A stretch of DNA of 64,000 nt, taken from positions 2,604,001-2,668,000 of the forward strand of contig JBCAML010000001.1 in the NCBI GenBank assembly GCA_038503075.1. The letters are read 5' to 3'. This stretch comes from Gyromitra esculenta (lineage: Eukaryota; Ascomycota; Pezizomycetes; Pezizales; Discinaceae). Positions 1-12,822 of the stretch are shown here, in pieces (within the stretch, counting starts at the first letter, position 1; each line of letters begins with the position of its first letter). Below the pieces are notes generated by a model, which saw nothing but the letters and a program-made list of their open reading frames with translations, searched no databases and was not told the origin of the DNA. A program made the position numbers and the translations under genes.

Positions 1-3000
1 AAGAGCAGATAACGACCGGGGTTGGGAATGCAGCAAAGATGGGGGCGGTTGAGATGAGGATTCGCTCGGAGGCAGCTTGAGTGGGATTCGAATAAACTCA
101 CTGCAAGGGAAAAACGACAGTAAAGAAATCCCATAATTTCAAGAAAACGGGAAGGCAAGCGTCTAGCTAGCTTGATGATGATGAGATACATAGATGATGG
201 CTATATCGGTTTAAAGGTAGAGATCCTTTACGCTCCAAAGCTATTCTGGCATGCTCATCTCTACTCCTTAGTTTGGCTGTCCTGTCAGTTCCTGTACTCT
301 AGTTAGTATACGGATGTTATTTGGTTCCTTTCAGTACTTACCCCACCGCCCCCGCTTGTCCCAAGTATGCACTCTCCAAAAGGCATGTCAGCCTCCGTTC
401 CGGCTCTTCCTTATGTTTGCTGAATCTGAACTTCCGCGTATATGCACCTCCAGAGCCTTACTTCACTCACACCTCCCAGCCTTCCCTCTGCAGCACTAGT
501 GCGGCGAAAAATGAGGGGCTCTTCTGGGGCTCTTCCTGCTCAACCGACCGCGAATCACTTGGCTACAGAAACAACACGGTCTTCGCCCCATGCGTCGATC
601 TTACAATACCTGTCTCACTACAAACAACATCGTGAAGCCTCAAACCCAATATCGGCGCGTTCGTATCATGATGAGCCTCAGGAAGCATCAAGTAATCAGG
701 TACTCGTGTTCAAATTATCCGTAAAGTAAAGGCCCTTTATCCATAATCTCCCCATACCAAACGATGAGATGGCGATTCAACACCTCCCAACACGATGCAC
801 AAACAGCCAAACGCAAGAAAGCTTCTGAGAATATGCACTGCCCCCGGCAAAACACACGTGAAGTTGTGGAACTTTAAACGAGATGCATCGTGATTGGGCT
901 ATGGAGAAGAGCACGTTTCTAGTTGTACCCCGCCCTTCTACCAAACTGCCCACAGCATCCATACCCAATCTCAACAAAAAACGCTCTGGTGGCTAGTCAC
1001 AGATATTATGGTATATGTTTTTTTAGTTAGCCTTTACTCTGAGAGCTACTTTGTTGATTTCGCTTGGGCTCTCTTTTTTTGATTCATCTATTTGGATGTG
1101 AATGGTAAGGCATGCATTGGCGGGAAAAAGACTCAAGGGCGCCTAAGGAATGGAACCGAGAGGTGGGTTTTCTCTGCTCATGCATGACATCCCCTTCTGC
1201 TTCATTCTCATTTACAGTGCGCAGAGTCTTTGATGAGGATTTCCCAAGGTACTACGCATGGCATGCAGGCTGCTGAAGTTACAGAGCGGGGAGGCCTTCT
1301 CCGACTTGGTCCCAGAACCGGACAAATACCCGTGTTTTCTTTACACAACCTCTTTTGCAGCTCAAAACGTCCGAGAGACCCATGCGAGGAGCTTTTTATC
1401 CTCCTGTCAAAGGCTATAAAAGAAAAAATAAGCTTTCTTTGCTGGACATATCCCATTATTACAATATGTTTTTACACACCGTTTGCTCTTGTCAACCCAC
1501 TCGCCCGGTAAAATTCTTAGATGTTTTAGATGAGTAAATTTTTAATCTCCTTCGAGGCTGTTACTCTGTAGCATGTTTCACCCGGCATCCTCATTTATAG
1601 TGGCAGATGCGCTGCGCGGCATAAGCCAATGAATGTACTTCGATACTTGTGTAACTCTATTGACTTGTTGACTCCAGAGCCAGAGTCTAGATCGCGACAT
1701 TGAACTATTTTCTAAACAAACGCACGGAAGATGTATCTGCTGTGGGGGCTGGGATTCTGGAAAAACGCTATGTCCCTAAGCAGCCATTCGAAGAGCACAG
1801 TAGGAATTCGGAGAGTTTAACTGAGGAAAGCCGAGACTGTGGGGGGCTAGGCACAGCGCCGTGGGAGCCTCAAGCGTCAACACTAATCTGCATATGAGCC
1901 GCTTTTAAGCCGCCTTGCCGAGGGGTTCCATCCCTGCTGTAAGCCTCAAGTCGCCGCAATTCCAACGGCGATGTGTGTCTTGGTGGAGCGTCACTCAATG
2001 AACGTATTCAGACAACAATCTCCGCTTGCGGCATTTCCTTGTAAACCCACTGCATCTAACCGAGGTATTAGAAAGCCACCCACGTCCATGGGCAGACGCT
2101 TTGTCGTTATTCTGCGTGTAGCTAATTGGTACTGACTATATGATAAAAATAACCGTTTTCCTACTGTGTTGCTTGCTTTGTTTTACGTCAGGCGCCTAGT
2201 CAAATCCTCAATGGGCAGGAACATTTTTGGTTGGTTGATGGTAAGATCCCACCGCCAAGACCCTACGACACCATAGATTGCCGTTGTCATTTAATTTACA
2301 CAAGGGAAAAGCATTCCATGATTTTGGGTGCAAAGGCACTTCTGCAGTGAATTCATTATTATTATTATTATTATTATTATTACCTCACTTTCGGGGCACT
2401 GTGCTCCGTGTACTATAGTTATTTATGGAGAAAACATTTAGAGTACCAAGTTTCTAGTGAGTTTGTATGCCAGATACCACAACTAAACCTATCATCAGCT
2501 GCTTACCCCCTTTAGCCCACCTAGCTAGGCAAAGAAACCCTCAGGTTTGAAGTAATAAAGTCACAGAGAATCGAGCACTATCCTATTTTTCTCTTAATAC
2601 TCTTGAATAAAATAGTATGCGATAAAAAGGGTTTTTAGGTGTGAATTCTGCATGGTATAGTAGATAGTGTTGTGGTGGGTAGGTGGGCGCGGCCAGAGCA
2701 AAGTAGTTGTGGTATCCGGCATAAAAACTCGTCAGAAACATGGTATCCTAAACGTTTTCCCTTGTTTATATTTTGTAGAACTCAGCTGGACCTGGGGTAC
2801 ATACTTGTCGAGCTAGCTACATGTACTTGACACCCCCGTATTTCGCATACAGGTATGCTCTGTTGCCTAGCCATAATCATCGATACCGATACCAGCAGCA
2901 TCCTAATTACGAAACTCACCCTTGATGAAGAAACGTATTTTATATATACGGGGATTATTATATACATGCGCTAAGGCTGATATAAAGATAGCCATCCGAT

Positions 3001-6000
3001 ATTCACCCTAATATCCTTTGTTAGAGATAAACACAATCCAGAAGATTCGCTTATTGATTACAAAGGCGATATATATAGTGGGCGAAGCATCTGTGAATCC
3101 TAGTAGGTTTAGAGTAATCCATTACATGTAGTTGTGTTGGCTAAAACATTTTTGAGCTTTGTGCTGTGTTGTATCCAAAACACGGATGGACGCCATTTCA
3201 CCAATCCTGCTGAACATGCATCAGATTGCGGGATTGAGGCTCAAAAAAATAAAATAAAATCGCCCCCCCAGAGATCTACTGGTCATACTTTTTCAGCCCC
3301 ATTACCTTAACCAACTAAGCGAAAGATCCGCTAGTGTGGAGAGGGAGGGTATATTTATCCGAAGATTTTCGAACATCTCCCGTCGATCACTGTGGCCATT
3401 ATCATAGCGTATGCGCATCGCTACTTTGGATTCATAGTCGGAAATTAGTTGCTTCGTAACATGAAGTATTTGTGGAAATGAGATGCAGATTATCGCTTGA
3501 AGTACGTAAGTAAGTAGTATATACAGAAGGTCTAATATTCCTGCGGTGGAAGTAGGGTTCTGTGTATGATCTAGGCCTTCGTTGAGGCTCATGATCTCGA
3601 TAGGCGAGAGCAACAGGGGAAGAAGAAAAAATGAGTCTTTGTTAATGGTAATAATCAGGCATGGATGTGATTGTACATGGCTGGCGGTGTATAACGATTA
3701 TGGCTAGTGCCCGACTTGTACGCGGATACAAGAACTCTCATTCCGTTTAAGCGCCATTGAGCCAGAATAGCTTAAGACAAACATAATCAATTTCATTGGA
3801 TGGATAAAATTTCTACTTCCAGCGATCTTGTTATCGCAGTAATTATAACTGTTAAGCTCACCCGTTCGAGACCCTCCACGGGAACTTCCTTTTAGTATTC
3901 TAGCGGTCGTTCTACCGATCTTTCAACTAAATCATCACCGTGAGAGTAATAACCTTCCTGTTGTGTTGAGCTTCTATTTGTAGGTACTCATTCCGAAGGT
4001 GAACGGGAAGATTGCATCTAACTAACACAGCGATCTAACCCGAATTTACTGTGAGGCTAAGATCAACGGGGAGAATGTCAAAAGCCGTGACCGCAAAGCT
4101 TGGTGCACCGATATTGCACATATTGCACATATTTGAGGGTTTGGAAGGAACTTGCGTGCAAGGCAATCGTGAAGCAGTAGTCATCTGACGTGGATTAGGA
4201 AATAACCTTTCATTATTATGCTGGTACTCTATGTACGTGTATACTAGTAATATCTAGAGTCTAGCTGGAGGGCGATGTGCTCTGGAATACTTCAACCACT
4301 GAAACGGGCTAGATAGTGATTTGCTTGGCAACTGTGATTGGTTAATGAGATCATAATCTGCACGCGTCTTACAAAGCTGATAAATGAGAGATCTTTACCA
4401 TCGGAGGTCTGGTAGGCGGTCAGTAATACATTGGGAACTCAAGATTTTAAGATCTTACTGCAGCCGTTTCTTAGCCCCAAGCCTGCGGCTAGTAAAAGCT
4501 TTGGGTGATGGGTTCTGGCTTGCTCTATCTGGTAGTGGTCTGGGGTAGCAGAGTTTTTTAATTTAGAGGCTTATATCCGGGGAGTTTCCTTGGTCGGGGG
4601 GGGCTACTTTTCACAACGGCCTAGTTTGATCACCGGTTCGAATCTCCGTTTTTCGGGACCCCCCCCCACCCAAAGAGAAAGGTAAAAACTAGGCTCATTG
4701 AGATACGAACTCAGAAATTGAGGTTCTGGGAGTGGAATAGATGATCACGAGGCTATCGATACCTCTAGCAATTTTTTTGTGTTGATACTCGATATCTGCA
4801 TTCAGAAGGCCTTGAAATCCTATTTTAGTAATCATCTGAAAATGCCTTTCCCTATACCCTGGTCATAGAGATGAAGAAGTATAGAATTTAAGCTTCGGTC
4901 GGAGCCAGTCTTCCAATCATCCAAACTCATATACAGCTAGCCATTTCACTGGGCGAGTTTTAGTGCACCAAAGGTTAGGAGGTATTAATGAAGATAGTGG
5001 TTGCGTGAAAGGTTTAGGAAATCCATAGCCCATATGTAAGCTATTCCTAAAGATCTCTTATCCGTGGAACGACGTGTTCGACGAGCATTAGCTTATCTGC
5101 AGGCGCTACTAAATTTTCCCGGCAATCTGCATGCACACAGTTTGGATATCTCGACAGTAGCCTTTCCTCCTATGCCATCATATATGATCATGGTGCAGGT
5201 AAATTCTGGTCTTGTTCATCAGTAACTTAAAGCCTAAGACCGAAATCGTAGGCATATATTCTATCTTCAGAATTAGACTACTATTAGTCAAGCATTTATA
5301 ATGACAGGTAATAAACCGAATGATTTTAATAATACTTAACCTAGTTTTCTAGTGTTCAATATGCAAACCATCTTTCACGCATACTATATTTCTTCAATAA
5401 ACTAGTATGTGCCGGATGAAATAGTAAATAAATAATCTTCGGTAAGCTATCCGCTTCTCTTCACCGAGTCCTCGATGCGCGCTCTGTTAATAGGGTAATC
5501 ACCTGTCACAAACCATGCGTTTGGCAATTTCTACACCCTCATAGATATAAGAAGGTCGGCAAAATGCCCTAGCCAGGGAGTGACATCCGACTGTGCGTCT
5601 TTTATTAGGATTGGATGCGCTTCGGCCTAGTTGACCGATTACCCCCGGCTTGGTCAAACTGGATGGAACACGGGTTTGGTATCTATAGATATAGGTTTTA
5701 GATTCTAATGCAGGGTCAAGAATCTCACCATCTACCTCGTGAAAAAAGGGATGTACGCAAAAGTCTTCAGGGAGTGGTATTGGATAGACAGATGCTGTAC
5801 CTAATCTATCTCAAACACACCCATGTCTACAGTGAGGCACCTCTACTAGTGAGTTTACTACTCTAACAGGTACCTTAATCTTGTGTGGTTCCACACCATG
5901 TTCACCAAAAAAAAAAACTGATTTGTGTGTGTGTGGCTAGTAATAATTAGTATTCCGCAGGATCGAAAAGTATCATCTTCATCGTGTGGGATTCCGTGCT

Positions 6001-6716
6001 CATGCGGGAAACTATAGGACAAGATCTGATCGAGCGGATATATATGCTGATAAAATATCGCAAACTACATCGTACGAGAGTTAGCTCCGAGAACCTACAC
6101 GGATAATCTACATCATAAATCATTCTCAATATAAATCTAGCCCTAACTATAGGATAAATTTACCACCTTCTCTTTCAGTTACTAGTCTTGTCGGCCCGAA
6201 CTTTGATTGAGCTGGTGGAGATCCACCAGGCGTTTTTATTTCAGCGTACTATAATTTGATTATCTCATCAAGCAGGTGTTCGAATTTTGCCGCGTCATAG
6301 ATGTACGAGTGATGATATATGGAGCATGTTATGGCGCACTATGAGACTAGTAGTTTAAATACGTCTTGGCCTTGATTTAGACCCCGTTCAAAAGAGATTC
6401 TCATTAACTGGAGCTTCCGATCCACGCACAACCGTTTCTTGCCTGGCCTTCACCACTGTAGCAAAAGTTTCTCAGCCTTTAGGTTGGCCCTAATCATGTA
6501 TTATCTTCAGCAATGAGCTAGATAGTTCGCCAAGGGAATTCAATTGATCAGTAATTTCATAGGGAGTTGCCATTACCGAAACTAAGTCGATTACAAGATA
6601 GCTATTAATAGTACTATGACGGTAGATATGTATTCGTTATTATCAAAACGTGCCTGGTATTCGACCTACACATAGATATTAAAAAAAATAGTGCTCTAAA
6701 ATCGAATACTTGGCTA
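1..6716. other. gene-free, AT-rich intergenic region
   Basis: No reading frame here has a recognisable domain, and none could be joined to neighbours through plausible splice sites. The longest candidates (about 60-100 codons, for example the minus-strand frame at 3302-3613) have no family resemblance that I recognise. The stretch holds an ATT microsatellite near 2355-2382 and two copies of the TACATGTA octamer (2818 and 3123). The right end is downstream of the sugar kinase gene. A gene beginning to the left of the window cannot be excluded. Confidence 0.6.
2355..2382. repeat. (ATT)n microsatellite
   Basis: About nine uninterrupted ATT units lie in an intergenic AT-rich region. This is a direct sequence observation with no inferred function. 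Confidence 0.9.
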
Positions 6717-7858
6717 CTAACTAGATGGCAATTTAACTCCCTTCCAAACACCATCATACCCTTCGATTAAACACTTATTCCCAGCAACATTATTCCCCAA
6801 CTCTCCGGCCTGAACAGGATCCAACTTCAATACCCCCAGCCCGTAAATCACGGCAGCGATGAAAGTATCGCCAGCACCCGTAGTTTCAATCACCTGGCCG
6901 CCACTGTCTAAGATCGGAAGATGAACAAACAGCCAGCCATTTTCAAAATACCCACTCCCCAGCGACAGCATAGTTGACGCATAAAGTGATTCCTGCCCAA
7001 CGAAAACATAACAACCCTCGGCTCCAACTGTAATATAGCCCACAGCAGTTTTTTTAAGCTCCTTTCCGACTTCCCTCAAAAACCCACGAACCATTTGCTC
7101 ATTCGCGCAATACAGACTACCATCAACGTCCTCCCGCACAGCAATAGAATTTGCGTAATTCCTCGAAACAAACGCAACATCCACGTAACGAAAGAGCTCT
7201 CTCAAACCCTCTCTACCAGGTCTTTCAAAATCAATGCTGATAACCCCACTATTTGTCTTATCCCCGCCAATTGCCGGCGGGAGCGTACCGAACGCGCGAA
7301 CGCGAAAAGCTAAATGTATGTCCAAAATTTTTTGCAGCTCCTCACAATTCCTACCTTCGGCGTGGGTCCAAGAATGGGTATAGAGCATCCCGATCCCATT
7401 CTCGAAATATTTTTTCACCTCCCCCGTATTCCAGTCGGAAATCCTACCACCCGCAACCGTCAGCAAACCAAGAGCCAAGGGTATTTCTAACTGCCTCAGA
7501 CCCACATATTATAGCTAATAACAGTCCTAGTATGCCCCTTCGCAGCCTCCAATATATAAGCTGCAGGCGCGGCCTTACAATCAGGTCTATTAAGGATCCA
7601 AGGAAGAATTCCTCGTTCCTCCAACTCCTGCTGTAAAAACTTGCTACTCTCCTCATCCCCCATAACGCCCATAAAAGCCAATGCTTCCTCATCTTTTATG
7701 ACCTGCGATAGCACCCCTAACACGTTCGGTACATTGCCGCCCAGTCTTGTCTTGCGTGACGTGGCACGGAGTTTTGAGTCCTCGTGCGGGAAGTATGGGA
7801 CCGTGAGTATGACATCTTCGTATATAGCTCCTATTCCTAGGATAATGAAATTCGACAT
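6717..7858 (-). CDS. ketohexokinase-like pfkB family sugar kinase
   Basis: Two exons, 7858-7506 and 7443-6717, give 359 residues. The 62-nt intron (7505-7444) starts GTGGGT, has a CTGAC branch site and ends GGTAG; splicing joins two frames that otherwise stop. The protein follows the ketohexokinase pattern of the ribokinase/pfkB fold. It has an N-terminal Asp at residue 15 and GGNVPN at 40-45, where fructose is bound in ketohexokinase. It also has an AEGRN segment and the signature GAGDTF at 307-312, with Asp310 as the expected catalytic base, then AGNKC and GYDGVW near the C-terminus. The likely reaction is ATP-dependent phosphorylation of fructose or a related ketose in the cytosol; substrate is inferred from family only. 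At 359 residues it is somewhat longer than animal ketohexokinase (about 300). The start is the first ATG before the first strand. It lies downstream of HRD1 on the same strand, 1.6 kb away, with no sign of shared control. Confidence 0.88.
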
Positions 7859-9445
7859 TGCGGATTAGGGTTCGGGGACGTAGCGGAAGTGGGGTTGTGT
7901 GGGGCGGGTAATCACAAACACCCAACATGTTGAGGGAGGGTTAGGGTAGAGGGATATCGCGCAGCTGGGAATTGGGTATAATTGCTTTTTCCAGATTATC
8001 TTGTTATTTGGATCTGGAAAGGCCAGCCGCCTCATATGCCAGGAAGCCAAAAGTTTGTTTAGTATTCCATTATTACATAAAATCAGCTACAATTACGACA
8101 TTATCATCTCGCGACAAAACCACATTCATCAACACCAACCAAGATCCAAAGATGTTCAGCTATACCAGACTCTCGATCATCAGCGATCACTCGAATTTCT
8201 GTGGCACGCAAAATCTACTTGCCTACATAGATAGATAGATAAATCATACACGCTACTTGCCTGCATGTAATCCGCGCTTAGTTGCTATTCTTCAACTAGC
8301 GTTTTATTTCTTATAATTATCCTTTTCATTGCATACATGTGGCGCCGTAAGTAACACTTCCTCAGAGCGACAGCCAGATAATGCGTGTTGACACCCCGTT
8401 TAGTACCATCAAATATATAAACTAAGCACCTAAGGAAGATCTGCAACTAAACCCAACAAAGCACCTTCTTTACTGTTTCAGCGTGTATCCCTCCCTCCCT
8501 CCCTCCCTCCCTCCATCTGAGGGACTACACGTACTACTGTATCTACATGGCACTTTATATCCGGCACACTGTTCCAATTTTCTATTCTCCATTCCCAATC
8601 CCCTATTTCAATAAATAGTGATATTCAGTTAAATTTACCGGCTAGTCCGCCGTACTGCTACAAACCGAGGATCAGGCACTATTGTGCCGGACAGCACGCA
8701 AAGAGATAGGATCGCCCGTGAAACACAGACTACATGTACATGTAGTTACCCCTCCGTCTCGCGATGGACGCAGCAGTTTTTATTGGTGCTATCCGTCCGC
8801 GTGCCCTACTAGATGAAAAAAGGGGTGGTGCTTATCTACATGCGTGTTGGAGCATTAGGCACGGAGAGATCGATTGTTTGTATTGCTTATTTCTCTAAAG
8901 ACTAGCAGCGCGCCCCAGTCTGTATCCGTGTATAATTGGCACCCCGAGTGCCCGTGTACTCGAACCTGTGTCTCCCACTAATTTCCGTCACCGAGCCTTC
9001 CCCGAAGGCTCCCGTATTAGGAAGCTTTTCCAACAATGTAGTTGCCTGAAAATACGAGTGATATTCTATGACTACACATCCGCTCACCACGCGCACATGC
9101 AGCAAACCAGCCTCTTAACATCTCCATTTCTATACATACATACAAGAAACCCCATTCCAGCAACCTCTACCGCAGCGAACTCACTGAAGCAAAAAAACGA
9201 CACAAAAACATAAGAATCAGCGAAGAGAAAACACAAATCCACATATTTTACCACCCCCAACAAAAAAAGCTACCAATACAAAAGAATATTCCCAGGTTCC
9301 CTCACACCACCACCCTAAACAATTCAATTCAAGCAAGCCAATCCACTCCGTTTCCATGCCCAGAAACAAACAAAGAAGCAGAGTTTTTTTTAAAAAAAAG
9401 GTGAAGAAAAAAAGGGTTATAAAAACTGCGCAGAAACACAAGCCA
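7859..9445. other. intergenic region between HRD1 and the sugar kinase
   Basis: I see no gene here. The segment holds a (CCCT)n tract at about 8489-8513 and two overlapping TACATGTA copies at 8731-8744. The last 230 bases before HRD1 (9210-9445) are A-rich on the plus strand, as expected for a T-rich 3' untranslated region of the minus-strand gene. The short frames on both strands show no domain. Confidence 0.6.
8489..8513. repeat. (CCCT)n microsatellite
   Basis: About six tandem CCCT units lie in the intergenic region upstream of the sugar kinase. No function is inferred. Confidence 0.85.
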
Positions 9446-12400
9446 TCACTCATCAACATCCTCCACTGTAACACCTGCTGGTGCCTTCCCCTTCCCCTTT
9501 TCCTCTGTTGAAGCTCCACTCTCTTCTTCTACTTCCTCCGCTTTCCCTTTCCCTTTCCCTTTCCCTTCGCCAAGCAGCCCTTCCACAGCTGCAACCCCTC
9601 TTCTAGCCCGCCACTCACGTTCCTTCTCGATAACATCTTTTTCCAGCGCCTCCAACGCCTCCTCTTGTGCGCGTCGTTCAAAGATGCTTCGCTCACCAAA
9701 AAGCGACAACGGGTTCTGGGTATTAAACATTGTCGGGAGTCGAGTTGGATCAATGGCAGCACTCGGGGTAGAAGAAGAGGAAGGTCCTGGCACTCCGCCA
9801 ACCTGTTCGAGCTGCCCCGCGGCGTTCCGCATTGACCGTGCGATCTCGTTGAGGACTTGAACTCTTCTATTAACGAGTTCCCTCGTTTCGCGCTCTGCAC
9901 GTTCCACGTCTTCGCGGGAGCTAGTCTCGCCGAGTGGTGAGATTTGGGTCCAATCTGAATCCGAGATACTTTCGATCATGCCAGAGCGGGAGAGTGAAGG
10001 GGTTTCGGTTGTGGTACTGTCGTCCATATTCCTTAGTGCCGTAGATAGTCTGTTTACTTCAATCCTTTCTCGCTCGTCGTGGAGTTTAGCGATTACAAAA
10101 TCTTTGAAGCTGCCTTCTGGGAAGCCTAAGACAACTCTAATCCTCTCCTCTCGAGGCAATTGTCCAATCCAGCTAGCAACAGCCGTTGCAGACTCCTCCG
10201 CAGTTGGCAAGACACAGTTCGCGACCCCCAAAGTAAGCTCCTGGATTGCGATCCTATCCGGCCATCCCTGGAGAATCTCGCTTCTAAACCCCTCAGGGAG
10301 TCCCGCAAGAATTGCAAGCACACTTGACGTACTTCCAGAATCCAACTGTCGCTGTGCGAATTTGCTAATGGCTGCGACGCTCCTCTGTACAAGGGGGCTT
10401 AATCTTTCCATCTGCTCTCTGGTAAGCCGTTCTCTTGGATCTATGGCTGCAGCGGTTTCATCCCGCGGCGTCCACCACGGCGTCGTACCGGAACCGCTAG
10501 GGGCAGTTGTGGCTCTGTTAAGCCCTGGTCGAACGCGAGAGAATGGGTTCGGGATTTCCTGGCTTGGAGTCAATCTTGCGTGATGATCCGCCATACGCTC
10601 CCGGTATGCCTGTTGTCCCCTCCGCCTTCCCAGCATTTCCGCGCTCCTCAATGACATTGATCCGCCAGGGGTCATAACCGGCAGAGCGGTGCTAACAGTT
10701 GCTGGAGCAGCCCCCGGAACTGTCAGTGGGATCACATTCCATCCTGGGGGCAAGACCATCCCTTGGGGCAGCACCGCGGTAGCACTAGCGCCATTTAGTA
10801 CTGGTCCTCCATGATAAATCGACATCCCCGGAGCTCTGGGGCCATATGGGGTATTAGAGGTACCCGGGGGAGCGTTTGCAGCAAAAAGGGAAGACCCGGC
10901 TGGAGTGGCAGGAGCTTGTTGGCCAGGCAACCCAGCACCAGCAGCCGGGAGACCCCCAGCACCACCAGCAGCTGCTTGAGCCTGAATCTGTAGCTCTTGT
11001 AGCTGCCTCAATTGCCGCTGTGTAATCTCTAGCATAGCTAGCTCACGGTCCAGAAGCTGCCTAGTCCTAATAATATGTTGTTCAATGTCTGCTGCCATTG
11101 CTCCAGCTGCACCGGCACGAACACCAGATGGACCCGTCGCGCCCGGATTCTGCGCTTGTGGTTGCCTCTGAGGCATTTGGCCTTGCGGTTGCGGTTGCTG
11201 CTGAGGTCGCTGTTGTTGTTGGTTCATCCTATCCATCAAATTTTGAACAAACCCTGGACCTCCAACACCGATATCAAACCCTAGAGGGCCAAGCTGGGCA
11301 CCAAACGCTAAACCTGCACCACCTGCGCCTGCTGCATTCGCTTGTGCCTGCGCGTTTGGCGCACCTGCACCAAGAGGTTCATCGAGCACAGGTCTACGGC
11401 ATGTCGGACATCTTTGTTGCCTTTCGAGCCAACTTCTCAAACAAGCAAAGTGCAAAACGTGTCCACAGGGTAGCTTTTTCGGTCTTGACCTTTGATCCTG
11501 TGTGCCCGCCGCTCTTCCACCTTCGCCTGCAACGCCGCCTTCAGTCCAGGCTCTCATCTCCTCTCTACAGATGATGCAGACACCTTCGCGCTCGACCTCT
11601 TCGGGGGTTGCATCAGGATAACGGGAGTTCATGTGAGCGGTTGCTCGGCGGTAACGAATAAAGTCCCGGATGCGAGTGATGAACGAACGAAGTGTAAGGT
11701 AAACATCGCGGATGATGTGAAGCGGAAGACCGTAGTATCTAAGGACAATCGAGAAGAACGAAAGGTAGGTAAGGAGCTTAAGGAGATCTACGTAGTACCC
11801 ATGTTAGACCTTCAACCCAACTTTTGGCAGTGCAAAAATCTGGCAACCCACCTGTAACCAATTCCAAGTAAAACACCCAAGTCCCCTTCTCCTCCCATCC
11901 ACCCACATCTAGCTCCTCCTCTTCTTCCTCTTCTTCCTCCAACTCGGGTATATCCTCCACAATATCCCCCTGTGCACGCCTCCTTTCAACCTCCGCCGTC
12001 CTCTCCGCATGTCTCCGTCTCGTGTCCTCCCTCTCCACAACCCTTGCAGCGATTCTCCTAGTGGCCTCCCTTCTGAGAATATACTTCTCCACCAAACTCA
12101 ACCCATAGCGGCCGGTAATGCCTAATGATGTAATCAACAAAATCGCAAACTCAAACGCAAACATAACCATCATATTCGGTCTGCCGCGTTCCAGAACCGA
12201 TGCCACGGAATGCCACAACATAGCCGAGCAAGCCGAAAGCAGTAGAACCAACGACGAAGCCAAGCGGATATGAAAGAGCGTTGGATTATCTGGCGGCGAA
12301 GTTTCCATGAATTCTACCCTGCTCCCTCCAATCCAGCAGAAACACTTGATGAACAAGAGTACGCCAAACATCACAATGAACCGTACGTCGAACTCATCGC

Positions 12401-12822
12401 GGAATATTGTCATGGCTAAACATGTCTCCGTCACGGCATACCACGCCTTTTCGTAGAGGTTCTCAATCTCGGGGGTCCGAAGGGGCCCGTAGAAGATAAG
12501 CTGGAGGGCATGGCCGAAGAGGATCGAGAGGAGGAGTAGGAGGTTCGTAAGGACCTGATTTTCCGGGGAAGGTCAGCCATGGAGATGGATACCGAAGGAA
12601 GAGGGGGGACGGACCATAAGGCAGGCATTGGATTGAGCGAGGTGGACGCAAGCGGAGTAGAAGTTTGCCCGCTGATTAAAAGCAGAGATGATGACACCGG
12701 CGCCCAGGACGACGCTGGTCTGTATTCAGAGGTAAACTATCAGCCGAGGTGAACGTGGGGGGATGGAGGGAGAGCAGAGTGGAGAGGGGTTTCCTTACAG
12801 CTCCATACACAGCGAGCCGCAT
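9446..12822 (-). CDS. hrd1: ERAD E3 ubiquitin ligase HRD1/synoviolin
   Basis: Four exons: 12822-12799, 12719-12615, 12554-11852 and 11787-9446, giving 1057 residues. The first exon is only eight codons. Splicing restores the fungal HRD1 order. A multi-spanning membrane region fills roughly residues 1-320 (with segments such as [19 protein letters not shown], and [13 protein letters not shown]). An acidic loop (poly-Glu near the end of exon 3) and the [14 protein letters not shown] helix precede a RING-H2 domain at about residues 348-407. The RING reads CIIC, then CGHVLHFAC, then CPTC, with a glycine-rich insertion in its first loop. The long C-terminal tail holds Gln- and Ala/Gly-rich low-complexity stretches and ends with KGKGKGK repeats. 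HRD1 ubiquitinates misfolded ER proteins in ER-associated degradation. The second intron (12614-12555) uses a non-standard GTCCGT donor; the other two use GTAAGG and GTGGGT. Family assignment is secure from the RING plus membrane arrangement. Confidence 0.94.

Noticed and set aside
4628..4650. tRNA T-arm-like CGGTTCGAATCTC
   Set aside because: The T stem does not pair and no other cloverleaf arms are found upstream.
9978..10583. 201-codon plus-strand frame
   Set aside because: It lies fully antisense to the HRD1 coding region, whose frame, RING domain and family match are secure; the opposite frame has no domain.
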